Origin: JARRKU01 sp050288425
Lineage (GTDB): Bacteria > Desulfobacterota > Desulfobacteria > Desulfobacterales > Desulfosarcinaceae
Direction: 5' to 3'
Length of the DNA: 64,000 nt
Assembly: GCA_050288425.1 (NCBI GenBank)
Contig: JBNKDU010000136.1
Location: 1-64,000, forward strand
Shown: positions 26,235-33,886 of the stretch, piece by piece
How positions within the stretch are numbered: position 1 is the first letter of the stretch
Layout of the letters: every line of letters starts with the position of its first letter
Notes under the pieces: generated by a model
Databases searched by the model: none
Told to the model about the DNA's origin: nothing
Seen by the model: the letters and a program-made list of their open reading frames with translations, nothing else
Translations under genes and position numbers: made by a program

Positions 26235-28397
26235 ATGCAACTATATCAATCGTCCAGAAAACGCAGAGCAAGGGGTGCCGGGGTATTGACCGCGCTGCTC
26301 GCGCTGATGGTCCTACTGGGAGCGGGCCAGGCGTACGCCCAGGCCACCACCACCCAGGCCTTCGTATCCGGCGCCATCGAAAGAATCACCCTCGATCCCC
26401 CCGGGGACCTCTATGCCGGGGGTACCATGAAAATCGGCGGCCAGACGGTCATCCTTCCGCGCAACCTGCTTTTGGATCTTCCGGCCAACCGCCTGACCCT
26501 GCAACAACTGTTCGAACAGGCACCTCCTGCCTGCCAGGCGCTCGGAGAGACCGGGCTGGCCTGGACGGACGTCTGCCTGGCGGGCGGACCCGGAGGGTAT
26601 GCCACCATCCACGCCAACCGCCGCAGCGACACGCTCATCATCGCGGGCGATGTCTTCGTGGAAAAGGGGATAGAGACCATCTCGGGTACTGTCACGTCCA
26701 TCGAATATACCGACGGCTACCTGATGGTGAACGGTGTCCCCGGAATTCCGACTTCGGGTGTGATGGTCCGGATCAACGACCCGGACGGACGCCACACCAT
26801 CCAGCAGGGCCTGGGGTGCGACGCCACCCTGGGGCCGAACTGCAGCGCCGATCCCCGCTTCACCCTCGACGCGGACAACTATACCATCACCTTCACCACC
26901 GGTTACCCGGTCTGCATCCCCAGCACCACTATCCGTGCGGGGGCTCTCGACAGCAGCACCGGCGCGGCCGTCGACGGCACGGGGGACCCGCTGTGCCCCG
27001 ACACCAACCGCGGCACCCTGCCGGTGGCGGATTCGACCCATTTCGCCCCGGTCCAGGTCGGTGACGCCATTGCCGCCGAGGGAAATTACGAGGTCGTCAA
27101 CGGGGTGCGGTTCTTTTCCGCCCACAGCATGACGATCAATCTGGGCCTTACCACCCGCATCGATCCCACCCAACCGGACTACTTCATCTTCGACGAGGTC
27201 GAGATCGACACCCCTGGATTTGAAAATGAACGGGTCCGGGGCCTGTTCATCGGCTTCACCACCCGCTCTCCGGCCCGGGTGAATTTATGGTCCCTGCACT
27301 ACGACCCGCAGGCCAATGCCGCCAACGAGTTCCCCCTCGGCTCGGTGTTGGGTTGCGATCTGGCCGCCGGCGCCGGCACCTGCACGGCCCAGGGCATCAC
27401 CAACCTTGTGGGAGATATCTTCAAGATCCGCTATGATGTCGACTTCCTTCTCCTGCAACCCGGGGGCAAGGGCACCAAGGTCACATTGGACCCTTGCGCG
27501 CAGCTGCGGGCCGGGGGCTTCCCCGTTTGTCCCGATGGAGGCACCTTCGAAGAACAATTCAGTGTGCTGAGTCCGATGCCCCATGAGATCATCGGCCGCA
27601 CCCAGAGTCGCCTCGACGCCCTGGCCGCCGCGCAGCAGGGTACCCCGCTGCCGCAGGCGATCGATGTCAACGGCAACGAGTCCACCTGGGGCCGGTATCT
27701 CTTTCCCCTGGGCGCCGGCCTGGGAGGCGTCACCTTTCCCGAGTTCGTGGAAATCGACCTGAACAAGGTCCTGGCCCCCTTCCCCTTCGAAGGAATTCCC
27801 TGGAACCTCGACCGGAGACTCGGACCGGGAGGGTGCGACGAGGCCGCGGGATGCGAACCGGACCCGCAACCTCTTTGTCCCATGCCCTATACCGGGCTCG
27901 ACCCGCGGCTGCAGGCACAGACACCCACCGGCACCTACAATGATCCCGCCTATACGGCGAGCCCGTTGACCTTCGCCCGCGACCGGGTCCTGTCTTATGT
28001 GGACGGAAACCTCAGTCCACCTAATTTCGACGGCGACAATACGCTGCTCGACTTGCCACTTCCCGGCGATCCCTGTGTCCAACTGCAGACAATCGACGTG
28101 CAGCCCGTGGTCATCATCACCACCCCCACGGTCACGTTTACCGCGGCGGCAACCGGCACCGGCGGCGATTGGAATGTGGCCGGCACCTTCACCGGTCTTT
28201 TCAGCAACTGGGCCAACGCCATCATTCACATCGGCCCCGATCTGAACGGCCCGGTACTGGGTACCGCCCCGGTGGATGTCGCTGGAAACTGGCAATACCT
28301 GCAAACCAGCGTCCGGGTACCCGACGCGACCAACACTATCAGCCTGGAGTTCCCCAACGGAATTACGGTGCTCAACGTACCTGTAACCTTGCTGTAA
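26235..28397 (+). CDS. Large secreted protein of unknown function
   Basis: A 720-residue protein with a clear Sec signal peptide (basic RKRRARG, hydrophobic LTALLALMVLLG, cleavage near AYA-Q). The mature part is rich in Thr, Gly and Asp with many short strands. It contains several Cys pairs (CDATLGPNC, CDLAAGAGTC, CDEAAGC), suggesting disulfides. The C-terminal ~80 residues (TGTGGDWNVAGTFTG, NWQYLQTSVRVPDATNTI) look like an Ig-like or choice-of-structure domain. No heme, protease or anchor motif was found. The ATG follows AAAGGAGAG by 5 nt. It is second in the operon with the HAF lipoprotein and ends at a strong terminator. Function unknown. Confidence 0.78.
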   Translation: MQLYQSSRKRRARGAGVLTALLALMVLLGAGQAYAQATTTQAFVSGAIERITLDPPGDLYAGGTMKIGGQTVILPRNLLLDLPANRLTLQQLFEQAPPACQALGETGLAWTDVCLAGGPGGYATIHANRRSDTLIIAGDVFVEKGIETISGTVTSIEYTDGYLMVNGVPGIPTSGVMVRINDPDGRHTIQQGLGCDATLGPNCSADPRFTLDADNYTITFTTGYPVCIPSTTIRAGALDSSTGAAVDGTGDPLCPDTNRGTLPVADSTHFAPVQVGDAIAAEGNYEVVNGVRFFSAHSMTINLGLTTRIDPTQPDYFIFDEVEIDTPGFENERVRGLFIGFTTRSPARVNLWSLHYDPQANAANEFPLGSVLGCDLAAGAGTCTAQGITNLVGDIFKIRYDVDFLLLQPGGKGTKVTLDPCAQLRAGGFPVCPDGGTFEEQFSVLSPMPHEIIGRTQSRLDALAAAQQGTPLPQAIDVNGNESTWGRYLFPLGAGLGGVTFPEFVEIDLNKVLAPFPFEGIPWNLDRRLGPGGCDEAAGCEPDPQPLCPMPYTGLDPRLQAQTPTGTYNDPAYTASPLTFARDRVLSYVDGNLSPPNFDGDNTLLDLPLPGDPCVQLQTIDVQPVVIITTPTVTFTAAATGTGGDWNVAGTFTGLFSNWANAIIHIGPDLNGPVLGTAPVDVAGNWQYLQTSVRVPDATNTISLEFPNGITVLNVPVTLL

Positions 28398-28404
28398 AAC
28401 GAAT

Positions 28405-28445
28405 AAAAGAGATGGGTGGATCGCTTCGATCCGCCCATCTCTTTT
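28405..28445 (+). terminator. Intrinsic terminator of the HAF/secreted-protein operon
   Basis: A 19-bp stem (28405-28423 with 28427-28445) around a CTT loop, with one U.G wobble and all other pairs Watson-Crick. It ends AUCUCUUUU and is preceded by AAAAGAGAT, so it could work in both directions. Confidence 0.9.
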
Positions 28446-28454
28446 AAAAGCCGG

Positions 28455-28487
28455 AAATCATAAAATCATGGACGTCCCCAATTTTTT
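28455..28487. repeat. REP element copy 4
   Basis: AAATCATAAAATCATGGACG followed by TCCCCAATTTTTTT. On the minus strand it supplies the final residues (NWGRP) and the TGA stop of the small membrane protein gene, in a different reading frame from the one used by the antiporter. Lies just beyond the operon terminator at 28405-28445. Confidence 0.85.
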
Positions 28488-28801
28488 TCCTCTTTTCGGA
28501 TGAAATATTTGGGTACGTAATAGAGTTCGAGAAAATCCCCCCATTTCACTACCTCCTCGTCGCTCGGATTGTTTCCCAGGACGCTCACGGCCTTTCTCAT
28601 GATCAGGTGAAAACCCATGGACACGAAAATCATGGCTACAATTGAAAAGAAGAGCGTCCTGGACGACTGCCAATAGGGATACAGCCGGAAAGCGGCAACG
28701 ACGAAGATCACGCAAGCGATAAGGCCGAGCTTGTACAGGCACTTTGCTTTTGCGATGCACTCACCAACGAATGCCTGCCTATTTTCTGGCGGACTGGACA
28801 T
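28466..28801 (-). CDS. Small two-helix membrane protein
   Basis: A 111-residue protein with two hydrophobic helices (LGLIACVIFVVAAFRLY and LFFSIVAMIFVSMGFHLI) separated by a short loop, a soluble Cys-containing N-terminus and a polar C-terminal tail (ELYYVPKYFIRKEEK). I do not recognise a family. The ribosome-binding site is weak. It lies 84 nt after the YeiH-type transporter gene on the same strand and could be the last gene of that operon. Its last residues and stop codon come from REP copy 4, so the ancestral protein may have ended differently. Confidence 0.6.
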   Translation of the reverse strand: MSSPPENRQAFVGECIAKAKCLYKLGLIACVIFVVAAFRLYPYWQSSRTLFFSIVAMIFVSMGFHLIMRKAVSVLGNNPSDEEVVKWGDFLELYYVPKYFIRKEEKNWGRP

Positions 28802-28885
28802 AAGAAAAATTCGCTATCCAAAAAGAGTAGCGATCGGGGCAAGATGCCGGCACCCTGCCCCGATCGAATCAACACAATCCTTTGT

Positions 28886-30496
28886 TTAACCCGGTTGACC
28901 GAATCCCGCAATGTTGGGGATCTGCATCCCATGGTGGAAGAGATACGCGATCAGGATGGCAACCGGAATGATGAAGAAGAAAAGAGCGACGAAGTAGACC
29001 CACACCATCTTGCCGAACTGGGCTTCCTTCAGCTTTTTGAAATCCGTGATGATCCCGAGGCTGAGGAAGGTCAGCATGAAGAAGAGTTTCCGCATGGGTC
29101 CCTCCACCGGAACGGCTCCCGCCTTGACCGTCTTGAGGAACGGCATCGCTTCGGGAGCACCCCCCCGGCCGGGTCCGAAGTAGATGGCCAGCAGGAACAG
29201 CCAGCAGAAAAAATATCCCAGTACGAACTTGGGAAACCGGTGCCAGACCTCGGAGCCGGGGACCACCTCCCCCGGTCTTCGATCGATCTTGTATACCCAT
29301 ATCATGGCAAGGACAAACGCCCAGATACCGATGAACATGTCGATCCATACCTTCGTCATGACGGCGCCGGCGGTGATGATGCCTTCGGGCCATTTGGTGG
29401 CGCCCGCGGTATCCGCCTCGACCTTGTTGCGCATAAAGGTATCCATCAGTTCGCCGGAAGCGGCATCGGCGCCGTCCGTTTTCACGGACATCCCCATGGC
29501 GGCGGCGGCCACGAGAGGATCGTCCGTCCTGGGCCACACATGGGTGAAGAATCCCGGCAGTACGAGAAGCTCGATGACGGCCCACACCACCACCAGCGCG
29601 GAAACCATGATCGACACCACCGGTTTGGCCCGGACCGCGCCGCCCGTCGCCACGGCGGCGGAGACGCCGCAGATGGAAATCCCCGAACCCAGCACGGCGG
29701 CCGTTTTCCTGGGCAGTTTGAACAACAGCCGCGAAATCACATACACCCCCGGCCAGAAGATCATATAGGCCACGATGGTGGCCGCCGCACCGGCGACAAA
29801 CAGTTCAAAGGTGAGCCCCGTCGCCTGCTTTCCAAGCGTTTGCGACATGCCGGCGAGCTTGATCGGCAGATAGCCCAGCTTCACCCCCAAGGTCACGATG
29901 GCCGTTTTGATAAACCACTCCGGCTTCGCCGCCTCGCTCAGATAGTTGGCCAGGGGCTTCATGAAATTTCCGATGAAAAGTCCCACCAGCAATGCCAGGA
30001 TGAAGGAGCCGCCTTCGCCGAGGGAGAGGGAGAAATCGAGTCCATATTTGTGCATGTCCAGCCTGCTGGAGGCGAAGAACGCATGGGATCCCACCAGCCA
30101 TGTCAGGATCGTCAGGAAAAATATGATCGTCCATCCGGAGAAGAACCTCTTCAGATTCCATTTCATGCAGGCCGCACCGATACAGGTTGCGATGGTAAAG
30201 GCAAGATAGGTCCACAGGATACTCCACCATCCCATGGAAGCATATGCGTCCTTGGACACCAGGCTCGTTTTCTTGCCGATGGCATAAAACGCGTGGCCCA
30301 GGGCGCCCTTGCCGCCTTCCGGGACACTGAAAACCCATTTCGTTGGATAGGTGAGAAAACCAACGATATCGACGCCGGCCACGTTGAGAAACCCCAGAAA
30401 AAAGAAACCGACACCCAGCCAGACCGCCCACCAGTCCTCCTGGGTCAGCATCCCCGAATACCATTTTCGGTTCGCTACACTAGCAAGATCAGTCAT
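28886..30496 (-). CDS. YeiH-type putative sulfate exporter family transporter (long form)
   Basis: A 536-residue inner-membrane protein of the family annotated as putative sulfate exporters (PSE, YeiH-like). About 12-13 hydrophobic helices are visible. The conserved core is recognisable as LALLVGLFIGNF, TAIVTLGVKLGY, GSGISICGVSAAVATGGAVRAKP and the C-terminal FLSLGIITDFKKLKE. It is longer than typical YeiH (~350) because of an N-terminal ~150-residue extension and a hydrophilic loop near residues 320-380. The start has an excellent AGGAGGTG 6 nt upstream. Two small genes lie upstream on the same strand (30617-30868, 30878-31069). The transported anion is not proven for the family; in a sulfate reducer sulfate or a related sulfur anion is a reasonable guess. 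Confidence 0.82.
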   Translation of the reverse strand: MTDLASVANRKWYSGMLTQEDWWAVWLGVGFFFLGFLNVAGVDIVGFLTYPTKWVFSVPEGGKGALGHAFYAIGKKTSLVSKDAYASMGWWSILWTYLAFTIATCIGAACMKWNLKRFFSGWTIIFFLTILTWLVGSHAFFASSRLDMHKYGLDFSLSLGEGGSFILALLVGLFIGNFMKPLANYLSEAAKPEWFIKTAIVTLGVKLGYLPIKLAGMSQTLGKQATGLTFELFVAGAAATIVAYMIFWPGVYVISRLLFKLPRKTAAVLGSGISICGVSAAVATGGAVRAKPVVSIMVSALVVVWAVIELLVLPGFFTHVWPRTDDPLVAAAAMGMSVKTDGADAASGELMDTFMRNKVEADTAGATKWPEGIITAGAVMTKVWIDMFIGIWAFVLAMIWVYKIDRRPGEVVPGSEVWHRFPKFVLGYFFCWLFLLAIYFGPGRGGAPEAMPFLKTVKAGAVPVEGPMRKLFFMLTFLSLGIITDFKKLKEAQFGKMVWVYFVALFFFIIPVAILIAYLFHHGMQIPNIAGFGQPG

Positions 30497-30616
30497 TAAA
30501 TCACCTCCTGATAATAATGTGATTTGTATAACCGTCTGTAAAAGTGATAATTTTTACGTATTGAAGATTCTGGATCCGGAAATCAAATATGCAATCACAG
30601 CGGGTATGGAGAATCC

Positions 30617-30868
30617 CTACCCGATCACCTTGACGATCCTGTTGAAATAATGCTGGCTGTACGGGCGCATCCACTGAGGAATCATCACGGCGTTATTGGA
30701 GAACATATAGACTTCCTTGCACTCCCCTTGACGAATCAACCCCTTTTCCTTCATTGCCGTTCTTAAAAGGCGATCGAGTTCTTCAAGCGTAGGGGCCGAG
30801 ATATCCAAGTCGTCGTTTTGGGCAACCCAGTTCTTGCCGTCATAAAATATCGACATTTCTGTTCGCAT
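30617..30868 (-). CDS. Small soluble protein of the YeiH-transporter operon
   Basis: An 83-residue protein, acidic in its first half (NDDLDISAPTLEELDRLL) and ending in a basic, aromatic tail (QWMRPYSQHYFNRIVKVIG). The first half resembles HicB-like or antitoxin-like folds only vaguely; I do not recognise the family. It is 9 nt downstream of the 63-residue membrane protein gene and 120 nt upstream of the transporter gene, which supports co-transcription. The start could be the ATG at 30868 or one four codons later. Confidence 0.6.
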   Translation of the reverse strand: MRTEMSIFYDGKNWVAQNDDLDISAPTLEELDRLLRTAMKEKGLIRQGECKEVYMFSNNAVMIPQWMRPYSQHYFNRIVKVIG

Positions 30869-30877
30869 CGTCTTCTC

Positions 30878-31069
30878 TCAGTGGAATACCGAAGTTGGCA
30901 CAAGCAAGAGTCCGATCAACAAGGCGATTCCGGCAATCACGAAGGACCAGACGACCATCTTGGTCTCGATGGGCTCCCATGGCTCCGCACCCGCAAGGAC
31001 ATCGTCGACTTCGAGTGCCTTCCCGGTCAACGATCCCGTGCCATGCATAACTTCTACTTTCTCTTCCAT
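30878..31069 (-). CDS. Single-pass small membrane protein of the YeiH-transporter operon
   Basis: A 63-residue protein with a hydrophilic, acidic N-terminal half (ALEVDDVLAGAEPWEPIETK) and one C-terminal membrane helix (VVWSFVIAGIALLIGLLLV). The ATG has AAGGAGA 6 nt upstream, which makes it convincing despite its size. It is the first gene of the three- or four-gene minus-strand operon with the YeiH-type transporter. It may be a small accessory subunit of the transporter; no family is recognised. Confidence 0.65.
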   Translation of the reverse strand: MEEKVEVMHGTGSLTGKALEVDDVLAGAEPWEPIETKMVVWSFVIAGIALLIGLLLVPTSVFH

Positions 31070-31671
31070 TGCTTTCTCCTTTATTGATTTCTATGGATGA
31101 ATAAAGAAGATCTATTCTCTCTTCGATCACCCCCTCTCACCGAGTTGGTGTTAAAGGATCGCGATCTGATTCGAAAACGAATTCAAATTACAGAAAGAAA
31201 TTGCCGTGCAATTGAGATCGATGGGAACTTGTTGAGTATGTTTGTTAGTATGCCAAAACAACGATTGTATGTCAAACCCTGTGGCTCCACATCATCTTGT
31301 GCAGCAGCCACCTGCCCGATTCAACCCCGTACTGCATGCTGTGATGGCATGCTGATTGACCCACAAGAATCGGTTGGCCTGCTCAACGGTGATATATGGG
31401 TATGCCGGTCTTTCTATTGTTTTCGAACCGAAACCCCCTTCAAACCGAAATAATCGGCATGTTATCCGGACATGGCCTCCTTGAGAAGATTGTCTGGCTG
31501 TGATCCGGACTGCCCGGACAACATGAGCCGGCATACCCGATCGGTATAAAATACAATTATGTTTTTCATTACGTATTTTTCTACATTTATGTATTTTTAA
31601 AAATTAACGCATTATTATGTATGTATAATAATTTTTAATTATAACAATATGTTATATAATAAATCGAAGTT
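31070..31671. other. AT-rich divergent intergenic region with an inverted repeat
   Basis: About 600 nt between the leftward transporter operon and the rightward glnB operon. It becomes very AT-rich from 31550 to 31670, as expected upstream of a sigma-54 promoter that needs bending (IHF-type). At 31459-31471 and 31512-31524 an inverted repeat (ATGTTATCCGGAC with GCCCGGACAACAT) pairs at 11 of 13 positions, extended outward by CGGC/GCCG. No NtrC site was recognised. A 118-codon open frame at 31097-31453 has no ribosome-binding site and an odd composition, and I do not call it. Confidence 0.5.
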
Positions 31672-31687
31672 CGGCACGCCCCTTGCT
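31672..31687 (+). promoter_or_regulatory. Sigma-54 (-24/-12) promoter for glnB-amtB
   Basis: CGGCACGCCCCTTGCT: GGCAC-N5-TTGC with the exact GG-N10-GC spacing. Transcription would start near 31698, about 44 nt before the glnB ATG. The position upstream of a PII-AmtB operon and the AT-rich tract behind it strongly support the call. Confidence 0.8.
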
Positions 31688-31741
31688 CATAACATGTTCA
31701 CGATCGATCACGAATATGATTCTTTTCACGAGGAGACGCAA

Positions 31742-32080
31742 ATGAAGAAAATCGAAGCCATCATCAAGCCCTTTCGACTGGACGATGTCAAACATGCCTT
31801 AAACAAGCTGGGCGTGACCGGTATGACCATCAGCGAAGTCAAGGGCTTCGGCCGCCAGCGCGGCCACAAGGAAATTTACCGGGGAACCGAATATCAGGTC
31901 GATTTCGTCCCCAAGATCAAGTTGGACCTGGTGGTGGAAGCCGATATGGCCGACAAGGTCGTGGCGGTGATCGCCGAGCAGGCCAACACCAGCAAGGTGG
32001 GCGACGGCAAGATTTTCGTCATGCCCATCGAACAGGCCCTGCGGATCCGCACCGGCGAATCCGGACCGGAAGCCGTCTAA
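31742..32080 (+). CDS. glnB: Nitrogen regulatory protein PII (GlnB/GlnK), copy 1
   Basis: A 112-residue PII protein: a trimeric sensor of 2-oxoglutarate and ATP/ADP that controls AmtB, GlnE and other targets. The T-loop reads GRQRGHKEIYRGTEYQVDF with Tyr51 in place for uridylylation by GlnD (encoded 2 kb downstream). The C-terminal signature VGDGKIFVMPIEQALRIRTGE is complete. The start MKKIEAIIKPF is the standard family start, with GAGGAG 8 nt upstream; an in-frame extension of 31 codons upstream is not native. The gene is followed 56 nt later by amtB, and the sigma-54 promoter lies upstream. GlnK-like by context (linked to amtB), GlnB-like by T-loop; the two cannot be separated by sequence alone. 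Confidence 0.95.
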   Translation: MKKIEAIIKPFRLDDVKHALNKLGVTGMTISEVKGFGRQRGHKEIYRGTEYQVDFVPKIKLDLVVEADMADKVVAVIAEQANTSKVGDGKIFVMPIEQALRIRTGESGPEAV

Positions 32081-32136
32081 CGAATGGAGTTGAACGCCTT
32101 ACCCGCGTATTACAGATCGAAAGGAGAAGCAAACCG

Positions 32137-33546
32137 ATGAAACCGATGAAACTTTTTCTCTTTGCCGCCGGCATATTGTTGTGCTCCGCCCTGTTGGCCT
32201 GGGCCGACGATCCAATCCCCACGGCCATGTCCAATAAGGAAGCCATCGACCTGGTGCAGACCCATGCCAATTATGTCTGGACCCTCGTGGCCGCCGCCCT
32301 GGTTTTCTTCATGCAAGCCGGTTTTGCCATGGTGGAGACCGGCTTTACCCGCGCAAAAAACGCCGTCAACATCCTGATGAAGAACCTCATGGATTTTTCC
32401 CTGGGCTCATTGGCCTTCTGGGCCATCGGCTTCGGCCTCATGTTCGGCGCCACCGAAACCGGTTGGTTCGGCACCACCGGATTCTTCCTGAGCGATTTCA
32501 CCCCGGACGGCGATCCCTGGGTGCTGGCCTTCTGGATGTTTCAGGTGGTCTTTGCCGCCACGGCCGCCACCATCGTATCGGGCGCCATGGCCGAACGCAC
32601 CAAATTCGTTTCCTACCTGGTCTACAGCGTCATCGTCAGCGCCCTCATCTATCCGGTTTTCGGTAGCTGGGCCTGGGGCAGCCTGTTCCACGGCAGCGGC
32701 TGGCTGGAAGGCCTGGGATTCATCGATTTCGCCGGCTCCACCGTGGTGCACTCCGTGGGCGGCTGGGCCGCATTGGCCGGCGCCATCGTCCTGGGTCCGC
32801 GCCTGGGCAAATTCGGCAAGGACGGCAAACCGAACGCCATCATGGGCCACAACATGCCTTTGGCCGCCCTGGGCGTCTTCATCCTCTGGCTGGGCTGGTT
32901 CGGATTCAATCCCGGATCCACCACCACGGCCGATAAGAGCATCGCCATGATTTTCGTCAACACCAACCTGGCCGCCGCCGCCGGCGCCGCCCTGGCCCTG
33001 ATCACCTCCTGGATCAAATTCGGCAAGCCCGAGGTGGGCATGACCCTCAACGGCGCCCTGGCCGGACTGGTGGGCATCACCGCCGGATGTGCCAATGTAA
33101 CCCCCGGCAGTTCCATCATCATCGGTGCCGTGGCCGGCGTCCTGGTGGTCATGGCGGTCCTCTTTTTCGAAAAGCGAAAAATCGACGACCCCGTGGGTGC
33201 CGTTTCCGTTCACGGCGTCTGCGGCGCCTGGGGAACCCTGGCAGCCGGCCTGTTCAACATCGGCGGCACTTCCGCCAAGATCATCCTGGTTCAGCTCATC
33301 GGAATCGGTACGGCCTTCGTATGGACGTTTGCCGTGGCCTTTATCATGTTCAAACTGATCTCCATGACCATCGGGCTGCGCGTATCCCCGGAAGAGGAGA
33401 TCGAAGGGCTCGACCATACCGAACATGGCGGCATCGCCTATCCCGACTTCGGTGTGTCGTCCCACGGCGCCACCTTCGTCGGCGACAGCGCCGGCGAACC
33501 GCGGCAGGCCTTCGCCCTGGGCGCGGTGCCGGCGAAACAAAGCTAA
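32137..33546 (+). CDS. amtB: Ammonium transporter, copy 1
   Basis: A 469-residue Amt-family ammonium channel with an N-terminal signal peptide (LFLFAAGILLCSALLAWA) and eleven membrane helices. Family marks include FFMQAGFAMVETGFTRAKN, FAGSTVVHSVGGWAAL (first pore His), HNMPLAALGVFILWLGWFGFNPGS and SVHGVCGAWGTLAAG (second pore His). The cytoplasmic tail is long (~55 residues, EGLDHTEHGGIAYPDF and beyond), as in proteins regulated by PII. The ATG follows AAAGGAGAA by about 10 nt. It forms an operon with glnB, so the PII protein probably blocks this channel when nitrogen is plentiful. A GC hairpin without a T-run lies downstream. Confidence 0.94.
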   Translation: MKPMKLFLFAAGILLCSALLAWADDPIPTAMSNKEAIDLVQTHANYVWTLVAAALVFFMQAGFAMVETGFTRAKNAVNILMKNLMDFSLGSLAFWAIGFGLMFGATETGWFGTTGFFLSDFTPDGDPWVLAFWMFQVVFAATAATIVSGAMAERTKFVSYLVYSVIVSALIYPVFGSWAWGSLFHGSGWLEGLGFIDFAGSTVVHSVGGWAALAGAIVLGPRLGKFGKDGKPNAIMGHNMPLAALGVFILWLGWFGFNPGSTTTADKSIAMIFVNTNLAAAAGAALALITSWIKFGKPEVGMTLNGALAGLVGITAGCANVTPGSSIIIGAVAGVLVVMAVLFFEKRKIDDPVGAVSVHGVCGAWGTLAAGLFNIGGTSAKIILVQLIGIGTAFVWTFAVAFIMFKLISMTIGLRVSPEEEIEGLDHTEHGGIAYPDFGVSSHGATFVGDSAGEPRQAFALGAVPAKQS

Positions 33547-33600
33547 ATCGCAACCGCAAACCCGACCGCCCACCCCAAACTTCCTCCTCACATCTGCAAC

Positions 33601-33632
33601 GCCGGGGAAAGGCCCCCTCCGCTTTCCCCGGC
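33601..33632 (+). terminator. Terminator-like hairpin after amtB copy 1
   Basis: GCCGGGGAAAG (33601-33611) pairs perfectly with CTTTCCCCGGC (33622-33632) around a 10-nt loop. There is no T-run after it, so it may stabilise the 3' end or need Rho. The remaining intergenic DNA up to glnD becomes AT-rich and holds the sigma-54 promoter. Confidence 0.5.
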
Positions 33633-33827
33633 CGCGCAGATCCCCTCCGCCGGCCGGCCGCGGCGATACCCCCGTGACGACAAAAATGGATCCTGGATGC
33701 ACTAATTTCAATTTTGTTATTTTAAGGATCGTTTTATTACATAAACGCAAATACGCGCGGATTGGCCTGTTTCCTTCATTAGTTTCATTACGCTGGAATT
33801 ATTTGCCTTTTTAAAATATTGGTTGCC

Positions 33828-33843
33828 TGGCATGACCGTTGCT
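33828..33843 (+). promoter_or_regulatory. Sigma-54 (-24/-12) promoter for glnD
   Basis: TGGCATGACCGTTGCT, with GG-N10-GC spacing, preceded by an AT-rich tract. The predicted start near 33855 gives a leader of about 32 nt before the glnD ATG. The -24 element is the same TGGCAT variant as that upstream of gltB1. Confidence 0.72.
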
Positions 33844-33886
33844 CTTATCTTTCCGGCACGCTCAAAAGGTCGAGAGGAACAGAATC

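Noticed and set aside
31097..31453. A 118-codon open frame on the plus strand.
   Set aside because: No ribosome-binding site, unusual composition (many Cys, Ser, Thr), unlike the codon use of neighbouring genes, and in an AT-rich intergenic region with an inverted repeat.
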